A DNA stretch of 64,000 nucleotides from Arthrobacter sp. B1I2 (GTDB lineage: Bacteria; Actinomycetota; Actinomycetes; Actinomycetales; Micrococcaceae). The DNA lies in assembly GCF_030816485.1 (NCBI RefSeq), contig NZ_JAUSYC010000001.1:1488001-1552000 (forward strand), given 5' to 3'. Shown here piece after piece: positions 1 to 8,047 of this stretch (within the stretch, counting starts at the first letter, position 1; the number at the start of each line of letters is the position of its first letter). A program made the translations under genes and the position numbers. Below the pieces are notes generated by a model, which ran no database searches, had not been told where the DNA came from, and was given only the letters and a program-made list of their open reading frames with translations.

Positions 1-317
1 ATCTTTCTCTTGGTCGCCTGGTGGTTGAAGTCGAAGAGGGCGTCGCCGGCCTGCCAGAGCGACAACGCTGTGCAGGCGGCGAAGCTGCCCCACAGCAGGA
101 ACGGGCCAACAGGCATGGTGGCCAGTTCGGCCACCGCGCCGCTGAAGTCGGCATGGCCGGTGCCGCCCATGGCCAGCCGCACGGCGATGGCACCCACCAG
201 CAGGTGCAGGATGCCGCTGACTGCAAAGCCGGACCGGGCCAGAATCTCGAGTGCCTGCGAATTCGTGGCGTCCTCGGCCTTGTCAACGACCTGCTTCAAT
301 TCATTTTTGATTGTCAT
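1..317 (-). CDS. DUF1206 membrane protein, N-terminal part (runs off left edge)
   Basis: Only about 105 N-terminal residues are inside the window; the minus-strand frame opens at an ATG at 317 and stays open to base 1. A charged start (MTIKNELKQVVDKAED) is followed by two hydrophobic segments at about residues 30-55 and 70-90. The first has a GF-x3-G-x2-HLLVGAIA pattern typical of DUF1206 proteins, which usually carry three such repeats in the membrane. The family has no established role. The gene is divergent from the WXG100-like gene at 549. The family call comes from pattern memory and the 3' end cannot be seen. Confidence 0.75.
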   Translation of the reverse strand, partial: MTIKNELKQVVDKAEDATNSQALEILARSGFAVSGILHLLVGAIAVRLAMGGTGHADFSGAVAELATMPVGPFLLWGSFAACTALSLWQAGDALFDFNHQATKRK

Positions 318-434
318 TCCTTTGGACAGGCGCGGTGGTGCGCTGGTGTGCGTGCCCTTCTTACCAGGGCAATCGTCCCATGGTTCGCGTAATCCCGAAC
401 AGCCGCGCCGCGCTGCTTCTCCCTGGGCCGGCGC

Positions 435-476
435 CGATGGGGATCCCTCCCCGGCGATGGGGAGGGATCCCCATCG
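435..476. repeat. 18-bp perfect inverted repeat between divergent genes
   Basis: Bases 435-452 pair perfectly with 459-476 around a 6-nt loop (GGCGAT). The arm core is GATGGGGATCCCTCCCC. No T-tract follows on either side, and the repeat sits between two divergent genes, where a terminator is not expected. It could be an operator, a structured leader of the gene at 549, or a small repeat element. I see no other gene or signal between 318 and 548. Confidence 0.7.
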
Positions 477-548
477 CCGGGCTCCGTTACCTGTGCAACC
501 ATAAGGACCAGCGATCGACACGTACCGCACTCTTTTCCGGGGGAAACC

Positions 549-2124
549 ATGACTTTTTACGGCGCAGACATCAGCCAGTTGCGGGCGCTGGCCAAGGCGG
601 CGGACCAGGCCGCGTCGCTGCTTAGCAGCCGCGCAGGGTCCCTGCACAGCCAGATCCAGTCCGCGCCGTGGAAGGGCCGGGACGGGGAACGCTTCCGCCA
701 GGAGTGGAGCGCCAGCCACCGGCCCAGCCTGGACAAAGTGGCGGCCAGTCTGCGGGAGAACTCAAAAATCCTGATGAAGCATGCCGACGAGCAGGAAAAG
801 GCGTCCACTGCGGGCGGTTCCGGCAGCACCGCGTGGGACCGGATTACGTCGCTGGCCGCGCAGGCCAGGGAGTGGTTCAAGGAAAAGGCTGAAGCAGCCA
901 GGGCAGCGGCCGAACACCGCCGGGAGCTGGAGTCCGGCCTGGACCGGATGCTCAATGCCAGCCCGGAAGAGCAGGCAAAGTGGTGGGCCGGCCTGTCCGA
1001 TGCCGACCGGAAATACCTGATCGAGGGCGAAGGCAGCGATGGCCCTTTCGCCGAGGACCTGATGCGCATGGATGGCGGCGTCCCCGCGGCCGCTCAGCAG
1101 TTGGCCAAGCAGCACCTGCAGGAACTGGCCAAGGCGGACATCCCGGTCTATTCGGAGACGGGCAAGGCCTCCATCGAAGCCAGGGTCGCGTGGGTCCACG
1201 GCGGCGCCGAAGTGGGGACCGAAGTGGTGGAGAACGCCGATGGCACCGCCACCATGAGGGTCTACGGAAACATGGGCCTGGGCGTCAATGACGCCACCGG
1301 AACGGCGGGTGCCACGCTGACCGGGGAGGTCTCCCGCGAGTTCACGTTCGCCAGTGTGGAGGAAGCCATGGCCGCCCGCGAACAGATGTACCGGGACCTT
1401 CCGCCGGACAGCATCGGTGAAATTAAGGATGTGGCCGGGAACCCGCCCGGATACATCCTGGACACCATCAACGATGCGGCAAAGGACAAACGGCTCCACC
1501 GGGCAGACGGACAAGGCCAAGGGAACGTTCTCGCTTGATGCCTCCGGAGAAGCAGGCACCGCGTCCGGCGGCGCGAAGCTGGACCTTGCGTACGAGCGGA
1601 ACCTCACGGACGGTACCTCCACGGCCAGCGGCGAGGTCTCAGCCCAGGGTGAGCTCAAGCTGGACGGCCGGGTGTTCGAAGCGTCAGGCAAGGGCGGGCT
1701 GCAGGTCAAAATGGACAAGAGCAACAACATCGATTCCGTCTCCGTGTCCATGGACGGCACCGTCGCCCAGGGCGTCACCTCCGGTGTGAAGTCCGAGGCC
1801 GCCAAGTTCGATTCCACCGTGACGGCCGGAACCCAGGGCACGGTCAAGATCGACGTGGACTACACACCCGAGAACCGGCCCGTCATCGACAGCTACCTGC
1901 GCAACGTTGCCCTGGGAAATGATGCCGGTGCCGCCCGCGATGCGGCCCGCCTGTACGAGGCCGGCTCCGCTACCGTCCAGGTGAACTCCGTCGTCACTGC
2001 CACGAACGAGGCAGGGTTCGATGTGAAGGTGGGTGAGGTGGACGTCAAGACCGAGAACCAGTCCACCACCAACGTGTCCACGTACTATAAAGTCCCCAAC
2101 GACACCAAGCTCGAGAGGCTCTGA
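549..2124 (+). pseudogene. WXG100-like secreted/ESX-type protein, single-base frameshift
   Basis: The N-terminal about 90 residues look like a WXG100-superfamily helical hairpin: a MTFYGADISQLRALAK start, then APWKGRDGERFRQEW at about residue 40 (W-x-G variant) and a second helix. A longer alpha/beta region follows. The frame from 549 stops at 1538 after an unrelated tail, while the continuation (Gly/Ser/Thr-rich repeats, then about 190 residues ending KLERL) lies in another frame up to 2124. Removing one A from the AAA run at 1488-1490 restores a single protein of about 524 residues reading ...AAKDNGSTGQTDKAKG.... The break is therefore a one-base insertion, biological or from assembly. The next gene starts 5 nt downstream, suggesting an operon. 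ESX-type export is inferred from the N-terminus only. Confidence 0.65.
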
Positions 2125-2129
2125 AACCC

Positions 2130-2576
2130 ATGTCAGTGCACATCGAATCCCCGCTGGGCTTCACCGCAGACTTTCCCGAGCACACCCAGGTCCTGGATGA
2201 TTCCACCGCCGGGCCCAACAGCGAGCAGTACGGCCTGCTGGGCGGCGTCCTGGTCACCGTGATCAAAGACGACACCTCTGTGCAGGATGCCCCGCAGGCC
2301 AACGGCTGGGCCCACCTGATGGCAGGCTTCTACCTCGAGGAACGCGGCGGCACCCTCCTTGCAGAGGGTGAGCTGAACCTGCCCGGCAGGGCCGCCTACG
2401 GCGTCGTCGTGGGATATGACGACGACGGCGGGCAGGCGAAGGTTGCAGCGACGGTGGGCGTGTGGGAAAGCGGGCGGTTCATTGGCGTGGTGGTCATCTG
2501 GCCCTACCTGAACTCCGAGGCAGAACCCCGTCTGGACATGCTCAAGGAGATCGTGGGCGGCATCCGCGTGGGCTGA
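2130..2576 (+). CDS. Conserved hypothetical protein, 148 aa
   Basis: The 148-residue protein has no signal peptide or membrane helix. It is rich in short beta-strand-like runs (GLLGGVLVTVIKD, AAYGVVVGYDDDG, RFIGVVVIWPY) and ends in a helix (LDMLKEIVGGIRVG). It begins 5 nt after the frameshifted WXG100-like gene, so the two are probably co-transcribed, and a partner or chaperone role for that protein is a reasonable guess from position alone. I do not recognise a named family. Confidence 0.6.
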   Translation: MSVHIESPLGFTADFPEHTQVLDDSTAGPNSEQYGLLGGVLVTVIKDDTSVQDAPQANGWAHLMAGFYLEERGGTLLAEGELNLPGRAAYGVVVGYDDDGGQAKVAATVGVWESGRFIGVVVIWPYLNSEAEPRLDMLKEIVGGIRVG

Positions 2577-2591
2577 CAGCCCATACGGTGG

Positions 2592-3515
2592 TCAGCGGCG
2601 GCGATAGCAGAGATCGAAAATCAGCCGCCCTGCCTCGTGGGCCTTCGCCTCGAAGCTGGTCCTGATCCTGCCCTCGAAGCGGGGGGCCCAGCCGCCCGTT
2701 TCGTCTACGCCTTCGTTGGGCCCGGTGTGCTCTGTGCTCACGGGTGCGCGTCCCTCACGGACGGGGGCCCCGCCCACCACCGATTCGACACCGGACTGCC
2801 ACACCTGCGTCAGGGGGCTTTCCGGCCCGCGGCGCTCGCCGGTATGCAGGTTCTCAAACTCCTCCGAGCCCGCCAGGACGTCCCGCACGTGGACGGCATA
2901 GTTGGACCAGTCGGTGGCGATCCGGAACAGCCCGCCCGGCTTCAGCGCCCGGGCCGCCAGGCCGGCGAACTCAGGCTGGATGAGGCGGCGCTTATGGTGC
3001 CGCGACTTGTGCCAGGGGTCCGGGAAAAAGACCCAGAGTTCGCTGACCGATCCTTCGGGCAGCATGGTGGCCAGTACTTCCGGGGCGTTTGCCTCCACCA
3101 CCCGGACGTTGTCCAGGCCGCGGCTGTTGATCTTGATGATGGTGTTGGCCAGCCCCGGGGTGTAGACCTCCACGGCCAGGAAATTGGTGTCCGGGTTCTG
3201 TTCCGCCGCATGGCAGATGGCGTCGCCAAGGCCGGAGCCGATCTCGACGATGAGCGGGGCCTTACGGCCGAACTCGGCCGCCGCGTCAAAGGTGTAGTCG
3301 GGGTGGACCGAGGTGTTGGCGACGTGCCGCGGAACGTTGACGGCCCAGCGCTCGGCGTGCTCGGCCCAGGCCGCCTGCCGCCGGCCCTGCAGCCGGGTGC
3401 CGCGGCGCACGAAGCTGACAGGGCGGCCGCCGTAGGTGCCGAAGGAGGCCTGGGTTCCGGGCGTGACAGGCCTGGGGACATGCGGCTGCTGGGGGTTTTC
3501 AGGGGATTCGCTCAT
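2592..3515 (-). CDS. trmB: tRNA (guanine-N7-)-methyltransferase
   Basis: TrmB methylates N7 of G46 in tRNA variable loops using S-adenosylmethionine. The 307-residue product shows the SAM-binding motif IVEIGSGLGDAICHAAEQNP, an acidic EVY at the end of the next strand, and the family signature FFPDPWHKSRHHKRRL with the following QPEF. I start it at the ATG at 3515 (MSESPENPQ) because the upstream extension of the frame is arginine/proline-rich read-through. The C-terminal half carries an insertion of about 40 residues rich in Gly, Glu and Pro before RFEGRIRTSFE, as in other actinobacterial TrmB proteins. It lies downstream of a small membrane-protein gene on the same strand. Confidence 0.93.
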   Translation of the reverse strand: MSESPENPQQPHVPRPVTPGTQASFGTYGGRPVSFVRRGTRLQGRRQAAWAEHAERWAVNVPRHVANTSVHPDYTFDAAAEFGRKAPLIVEIGSGLGDAICHAAEQNPDTNFLAVEVYTPGLANTIIKINSRGLDNVRVVEANAPEVLATMLPEGSVSELWVFFPDPWHKSRHHKRRLIQPEFAGLAARALKPGGLFRIATDWSNYAVHVRDVLAGSEEFENLHTGERRGPESPLTQVWQSGVESVVGGAPVREGRAPVSTEHTGPNEGVDETGGWAPRFEGRIRTSFEAKAHEAGRLIFDLCYRRR

Positions 3516-3559
3516 CCCTTCCAGAATAGCGCTGCGGCGACGGCGGGAGGTCGGAGTGA

Positions 3560-4015
3560 CTAGAACACTCCTATGAGGTCGAGCGCCGGGCCCAAGGCCA
3601 GGGCGAAGACCAGGCCGCAGATGCAGAGCGAAACTGCTGCCGCGGACCAGTTGCCTGATCCGCGCAGTGACCGGTTCATGGCGGGGAGTGAGAGCCGCAG
3701 GGCGAGCGAGGCAAAAAGGAGAGGCAGGCTGAACAGAACCAGCGGAGTTACCCACGGCCATGGGGAAGGGCCTTCGTCCGGGTAGGTCATCAACATGGCG
3801 AACATGGAGAGCGGGCCGGTGAGGAACATGCTTGCAGGAGCAAGGATCGCCAGGACCAGGCTGGTGGCTCCTTTGTTTCCCGGGCCTCTGTTGGAGGGCC
3901 CCTCGTTGCCGGGCACGCCATGCGGCGGCTGGTCAGAGTGGCCCCCAAAGTCGGAGGGTGCACTGGTCCCGCCCGGGGGCGCGGGGCGGGGTTCCTGTGG
4001 CGGCGTAGTTTCCAT
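3560..4015 (-). CDS. Small membrane protein with three to four helices (DUF4190-like)
   Basis: A 151-residue protein starting at the ATG at 4015 behind AGGAG. Residues 1-45 are a Pro/Gly/Asn-rich soluble tail. Hydrophobic segments follow at about 47-70, 82-103 and 125-148, with a basic loop before the last (MNRSLRGSGNW). This layout, a disordered N-terminus then a small helical bundle, resembles actinobacterial DUF4190-type membrane proteins of unknown function. It ends 44 bp before trmB on the same strand and is divergent from the MFS gene at 4154. Confidence 0.65.
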   Translation of the reverse strand: METTPPQEPRPAPPGGTSAPSDFGGHSDQPPHGVPGNEGPSNRGPGNKGATSLVLAILAPASMFLTGPLSMFAMLMTYPDEGPSPWPWVTPLVLFSLPLLFASLALRLSLPAMNRSLRGSGNWSAAAVSLCICGLVFALALGPALDLIGVF

Positions 4016-4153
4016 GGTGCTCCTGCTAGTCGGTGCGGCTGTGTGCTTGGCCGCGGCTGGTTTCAACGTACGAAGCTGCGCGACGCACCGGAAGATAGGC
4101 CGGGCCCTATGTGGATAACTCCCGCCGCAGTGGTCTGCTGCAAGAATGGGCGG

Positions 4154-5497
4154 ATGACGGACGCGATGGATGCCGGGGCAAGGGAGCAGCGGCGAAGGGA
4201 AGTCTCCGGGGAGGTCCGGGGAGGGGCCGGGACGGACAGCAGCGTGGTGGACCTCAGCAATCTGGTGGACGCCGAAATCGATGAGCTGCCGGCAGCGGAA
4301 CCCACGCGGGTTGGCAGCCGGCGTGCTCTGGCCTACCTGGGCGTGTGCCTGGTCCTGATCGGCCTGAACCTGCGCAGCGTCTTTTCCAGCCTCTCTGCGG
4401 TCCTGCCGGAGGTGACCTCCCAGGCGGCGCTGCCCGGCTGGTCCGTGGTGGTGCTGACCACGGTTCCCGTGACGCTGCTGGGTGTCTTCGCCCCGATCGC
4501 CCCGGTTCTTGCCCGCCGGTTCGGCGCGGAGCGGGTGCTGCTGGGGGCCATGGCCTTGCTGACCGCGGGGCTGCTGCTGCGGCCGGTGGATACCGGTGCG
4601 GCCGGCGGCGCCGGCCACCTGCCTGCCCTCCTGGTGGGCACGGCAGCCTGCGGCGCGGCGATCGCGCTGTGCAACGTGCTTCTCCCGGGCCTTGTGAAGC
4701 GCGACTTCCCCCACCGGCTGGGGCTCATGGGCGGCCTCTACACCACCGCCATCTGTGCCTCCGCCGCGCTCGGAGCCGGCTTCACCTACCCGGTCTACAC
4801 GGCGACGGGGGAGTGGACCAAGGCGCTGTGGGTCTGGGCGGTGCCCGCCGCCGTCGTCCTTCTCTTGTTCCTTCCCGTCGCCGTTCGGCAGGGGAGCGTC
4901 CGGCACCAGTCGATCAGGGACGGGGTCAATGTGTGGCGCTCACCGGTTGCCTGGCAAGTGACCCTCTTCATGGTGCTGCAGGCCATGATGTCCTTCAGCG
5001 GGTTCGCCTGGCTGGCGCCCATCCTTCGCGAGAGAGGCGTTGACGGGGCAACCGCGGGGCTGATCGTTGCGGTGTGCATCGTGCTGCAGATGCTCGGTTC
5101 CCTGTTCGCGCCCGCGCTGGCCGCCAGGTTGCGGGACCAGCGCGCCATCAACACGGTGGTGGCGCTGATGACCGGCGGCGGGTTCGTATTGAGCATCCTG
5201 GGCCCGCTGGACCTGATCTGGGTGTGGGCCGGACTGCTGGGGCTGGGACAGGGAAGCCTCACGGCCTGTGCACTGACCCTGATCATGCTCCGCACCCGCG
5301 ACGGCCACACCGCGGCCCACCTGTCCGGCATGATGCAGGGGGTGGGCTACGGGGTGGGGTCCACGGGGACGCTTATGGTGGGGCAGCTGCATCAGGCCAC
5401 CGGGTCCTTCGTTCCCGCCGGAATCCTGTTCACGGTGGTCGGCCTGCTCGCGGCGGTCTTCGGTTACCGCTCCGGCCGCAACCGGTACGTGGGCTAG
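4154..5497 (+). CDS. MFS transporter, CynX/NimT type
   Basis: A 447-residue, 12-helix major facilitator protein. I start it at the ATG at 4154 (MTDAMDAGAREQ); about 60 soluble residues precede the first helix (LAYLGVCLVLIGLNLRSVFS). The opening G-L-N-L-R-S-V-F-S-S-L-S-A-V-L-P pattern and the helix-2/3 loop PVLARRFGAERVL are typical of the CynX/NimT branch, whose members move cyanate, 2-nitroimidazole or unknown substrates. The substrate here cannot be told. A second MFS gene follows 8 bp later, so the two are probably co-transcribed. Confidence 0.85.
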   Translation: MTDAMDAGAREQRRREVSGEVRGGAGTDSSVVDLSNLVDAEIDELPAAEPTRVGSRRALAYLGVCLVLIGLNLRSVFSSLSAVLPEVTSQAALPGWSVVVLTTVPVTLLGVFAPIAPVLARRFGAERVLLGAMALLTAGLLLRPVDTGAAGGAGHLPALLVGTAACGAAIALCNVLLPGLVKRDFPHRLGLMGGLYTTAICASAALGAGFTYPVYTATGEWTKALWVWAVPAAVVLLLFLPVAVRQGSVRHQSIRDGVNVWRSPVAWQVTLFMVLQAMMSFSGFAWLAPILRERGVDGATAGLIVAVCIVLQMLGSLFAPALAARLRDQRAINTVVALMTGGGFVLSILGPLDLIWVWAGLLGLGQGSLTACALTLIMLRTRDGHTAAHLSGMMQGVGYGVGSTGTLMVGQLHQATGSFVPAGILFTVVGLLAAVFGYRSGRNRYVG

Positions 5498-5505
5498 GAA
5501 CCGCC

Positions 5506-6903
5506 GTGCGGGACTCCACCCTTCCGGCCGCCCACCCTGCCACCGGGATCTTCCGGCCTCCGTACTTCTGGGTAACGGCCGGCACCTGCGCCCTGGTGTT
5601 CCTGGCCGCCTTCGAATCCCTTGCCGTGACCACCATCATGCCGCTGGTCAGCCGTGAGCTGAACGGCGGAAACCTCTACGCCCTGGCCTTCGCCGGGCCA
5701 TTGGCCACCGGCGTGATCGGCATGGTGGGGGCTGGAAACTGGTCCGACCGCCGCGGGCCCGCCATGCCGCTCTACACCTCGGTGGCACTGTTCGTGGCCG
5801 GCCTGCTGATTGCGGGCACCTCGGCTTCCATGCCCATGCTCGTGGCCGGCCGGCTGGTCCAGGGGCTCGGCGGGGGTGCCCTCACCGTGGCGCTTTACGT
5901 GCTGGTGGCGCGGTTCTTTCCCGGCCCGCTGCACCCCAGGATCTTCGCTGCGTTCTCGGCCGCCTGGGTGGTCCCGTCGCTGGTGGGACCGTTCGCGGCC
6001 GGCGTGGTGGCCCAGGTCTTCAGCTGGCACTGGGTGTTCCTGGGCGTGGTGGGCCTGGTCATTCCGGCACTGGCAATGATCGTGCCGGTATTGCGGGGCC
6101 TCAACGAGCCGGGAGAAGCAGGCCGCTCGGAAGTAACCGCCCCGCCATGGGCCCTCGGCCGGCTGGGGTGGGCGGCACTGGCTGCGCTCGCCGTGCTGGG
6201 CCTGAACCTTTCCGCCGACGTCAGCATCCCTGCCTTTCCCGCCGCCACCGCATTCCTGGCGTGCGCCGCCGTCGTCCTTGCCCTGGTGGCTGTCCGGCCA
6301 CTGGTGCCGGCCGGGACCCTTACTGCCCGCCGTGGGCTGCCCAGCGTGATCCTGGCACGGGGGCTCGCGTCGGCGTCGTTCTTCGGCGCGGAGGTGTATC
6401 TTCCCTACCTGCTGATCGACCAGTACGCGTTCCCGCCCACCCTGGCCGGCCTGACCCTTACCGGAGGTGCGCTGGCCTGGGCCGCTGCCGCCGCCGTGCA
6501 GGGCCGGCTCGGCTCCCGGCTGCCGGACCTGCGCGCCGTCCAGGTGGGGTCGCTGATGGTTCTGGCCGCCGTGCTCCTGGCCCTGGCCACCACGGCCCTG
6601 CACTGGCCGGCCGCAGTCGCCATAGGGGGGTGGGTCCTGGCGGGCGGCGGCATGGGCCTGCTCTACCCGCGCCTGAGCGTAATGACCCTGGCGCTGTCCA
6701 CCAAGGACAACGAGGGCTTCAACAGCTCCGCCATGTCCATCTCCGACTCCCTCGGCGGGGCACTTTCGCTGGCCGCCACGGGGATCGTCTTCGCGGCATT
6801 TACGACGGCGGTCCAGTCCTTCGCGGGCGTCTTCGCCTTCACCGCGGCGATCGGTGCCGCCGCGGCACTGGCGGCACCACGGGTCACCGCCCCTGACTCC
6901 TGA
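5506..6903 (+). CDS. MFS multidrug-type transporter
   Basis: A 465-residue hydrophobic protein. No ATG fits; the GTG at 5506 (VRDSTLPAAHP) has AGGAA 5 nt before it and lies 8 bp after the previous stop. Helix 1 ends in ESLAVTTIMPLVSREL, and the helix-2/3 loop NWSDRRGPAMPLY matches the MFS motif A region. The NSSAMSISDSLGGALSLA stretch near the C-terminus also fits drug/proton antiporters of the EmrB/QacA side of the family. Substrate unknown. Transcription probably ends at the inverted repeat just after the stop. Confidence 0.82.
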   Translation: MRDSTLPAAHPATGIFRPPYFWVTAGTCALVFLAAFESLAVTTIMPLVSRELNGGNLYALAFAGPLATGVIGMVGAGNWSDRRGPAMPLYTSVALFVAGLLIAGTSASMPMLVAGRLVQGLGGGALTVALYVLVARFFPGPLHPRIFAAFSAAWVVPSLVGPFAAGVVAQVFSWHWVFLGVVGLVIPALAMIVPVLRGLNEPGEAGRSEVTAPPWALGRLGWAALAALAVLGLNLSADVSIPAFPAATAFLACAAVVLALVAVRPLVPAGTLTARRGLPSVILARGLASASFFGAEVYLPYLLIDQYAFPPTLAGLTLTGGALAWAAAAAVQGRLGSRLPDLRAVQVGSLMVLAAVLLALATTALHWPAAVAIGGWVLAGGGMGLLYPRLSVMTLALSTKDNEGFNSSAMSISDSLGGALSLAATGIVFAAFTTAVQSFAGVFAFTAAIGAAAALAAPRVTAPDS

Positions 6904-6964
6904 GTTTTTGGGCAGCTACGACGGCCCCACGGCTCCGGAAGTCGCGTTATCTGCCCAAAAACTC
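6902..6964. terminator. Long-loop inverted repeat between convergent genes
   Basis: GAGTTTTTGGGCAG at 6902-6915 is repeated in perfect inverted form at 6951-6964, around a 35-nt loop that itself holds CGAC/GTCG complementarity. It fills the gap between the MFS gene (stop 6903) and the convergent methyltransferase (stop 6973), with T-runs on the outer side of both arms, so it probably ends transcription from both sides. Confidence 0.55.
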
Positions 6965-6972
6965 CTGGGTGA

Positions 6973-7731
6973 TCAGGGCAGGCGGGTGGCGCGCAGGACG
7001 ACGTCGGCAATCGTCGCTTCCTGTCCTTCCGGACCGGTCACCGGCCGCTCCCGGCTGGTGAGGACCTCAATTTGCCAGTCGGGACCGTTAAGCCCTAGTT
7101 CGCGGACCAGGTCGTCACCGGTGTAGAACATGTCCCGGTGGTTGTGGTGATCGCTGCCCCAGGGCGGAAGCCGGTCCGGGTGGTGGCCCACCACCAACAG
7201 GGTTCCGCCCGGCTTGACGGCTGCGGCGGCCGCGCGCAGCGGAATCCGCCAGTCCAGTTCCTGGGAATGCAGGAACTGCGAGGTCACCAGCTCGTAGGAA
7301 GCATCGGGTTGCCACTGCGTGAGGTCCGCCAGTTGCCACGTGATCTTGCTGCGGATGTCCCCGTTCGACGCGTGCACGCTTTCCCGCGCCAGCTCAGCCA
7401 GCTCGTGGGAATGCGCCCGTTCCAGGGCAACGGCGGAAACGTCGACGGCGGTCACGGACCAGCCTTGCCGGGCAAGCCAGATGGCGTCGGCACCCTCGCC
7501 GCAGCCCAGTTCCAGCGCGTTTCCCGGATGCAGGCCGCCGGCTTCACGGACCAGCTGCGGGTTCGGCTTCCCGCTCCAGAGCCGCGCTTTGCTGCGGTAC
7601 CGCTCGTCCCAGACTGCTGCCGGATCTATGCCGCCACCAGCCGCTTCCGGCCCGCCGCCGCCGTCGTGCGCTTCATGCGGGCGGTCCTCATTTTGGTGCA
7701 TGTCCTGTCGCTGCCCCGGGTGTTCGCTCAT
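6973..7731 (-). CDS. Class I SAM-dependent methyltransferase
   Basis: A 252-residue soluble protein. After about 45 His/Asp/Gly-rich residues of low complexity comes DPAAVWDERYRSKARLWSGKPN, then motif I ALELGCGEGADAIWLARQGW and motif II VTAVDVSAVALERA. This order, with the W-x-G-K-P-N lead-in, is the TehB/tellurite and thiopurine-like group of small-molecule methyltransferases. The true substrate is unknown. The start could also be the internal Met at residue 11 (MHQNEDRPHE). It is divergent from the helicase leader. Confidence 0.82.
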   Translation of the reverse strand: MSEHPGQRQDMHQNEDRPHEAHDGGGGPEAAGGGIDPAAVWDERYRSKARLWSGKPNPQLVREAGGLHPGNALELGCGEGADAIWLARQGWSVTAVDVSAVALERAHSHELAELARESVHASNGDIRSKITWQLADLTQWQPDASYELVTSQFLHSQELDWRIPLRAAAAAVKPGGTLLVVGHHPDRLPPWGSDHHNHRDMFYTGDDLVRELGLNGPDWQIEVLTSRERPVTGPEGQEATIADVVLRATRLP

Positions 7732-7795
7732 GCGTTAACACTGCCCCGCGGCGCCCCCGCAGGCAACGGCGCGCGGATGCGGGGCCGGGGGATGG

Positions 7796-8047
7796 TAGAC
7801 TGGAGGAACTTGATGTGCAGTGATGCCCGCCCGCTCCGGATCTGGAGTTCCTTTCCAGGGAGTGGGCTTTCTTCATGTGAGAGGCACATCCTGCGTCGAT
7901 GAACGCGTTCCATTTGGTCCCTGCCGGCTGTCCTAATTTGCAGCGGCACGGTTGATCACCTGACTTTTCTTCGGCGAACCCCTGGTCCAACCGGCACCGG
8001 GGGCCGATATCCGCATGGATACCGCCTGAAAGACCGTAAAAAACTAC
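7796..8047 (+). ncRNA. Structured 5' leader of the DEAD-box helicase gene
   Basis: About 316 bp separate the methyltransferase start (7731) from the helicase ATG (8048). TAGACT at 7796-7801 is a good -10, which would start the transcript near 7808 and give a leader of about 240 nt. The first 80 nt fold as a three-tier stem: GATGTGC 7812-7818 with GCACATC 7884-7890, GCCCGCTCC 7829-7837 with GGAGTGGGC 7859-7867, and CTGGA 7842-7846 with TCCAG 7854-7858. A 29-codon frame (7813-7902, starting MCSDARPLRIW) lies in the same stretch. The leader is probably regulatory, as is common for cold-inducible helicases, but no known RNA family is claimed. Confidence 0.55.

Noticed and set aside
7813..7902. 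29-codon frame MCSDARPLRIW... as a real leader peptide gene
   Set aside because: The SD-like GGAGG lies before the predicted transcript start, so it may not be in the mRNA. Mentioned with the leader only.
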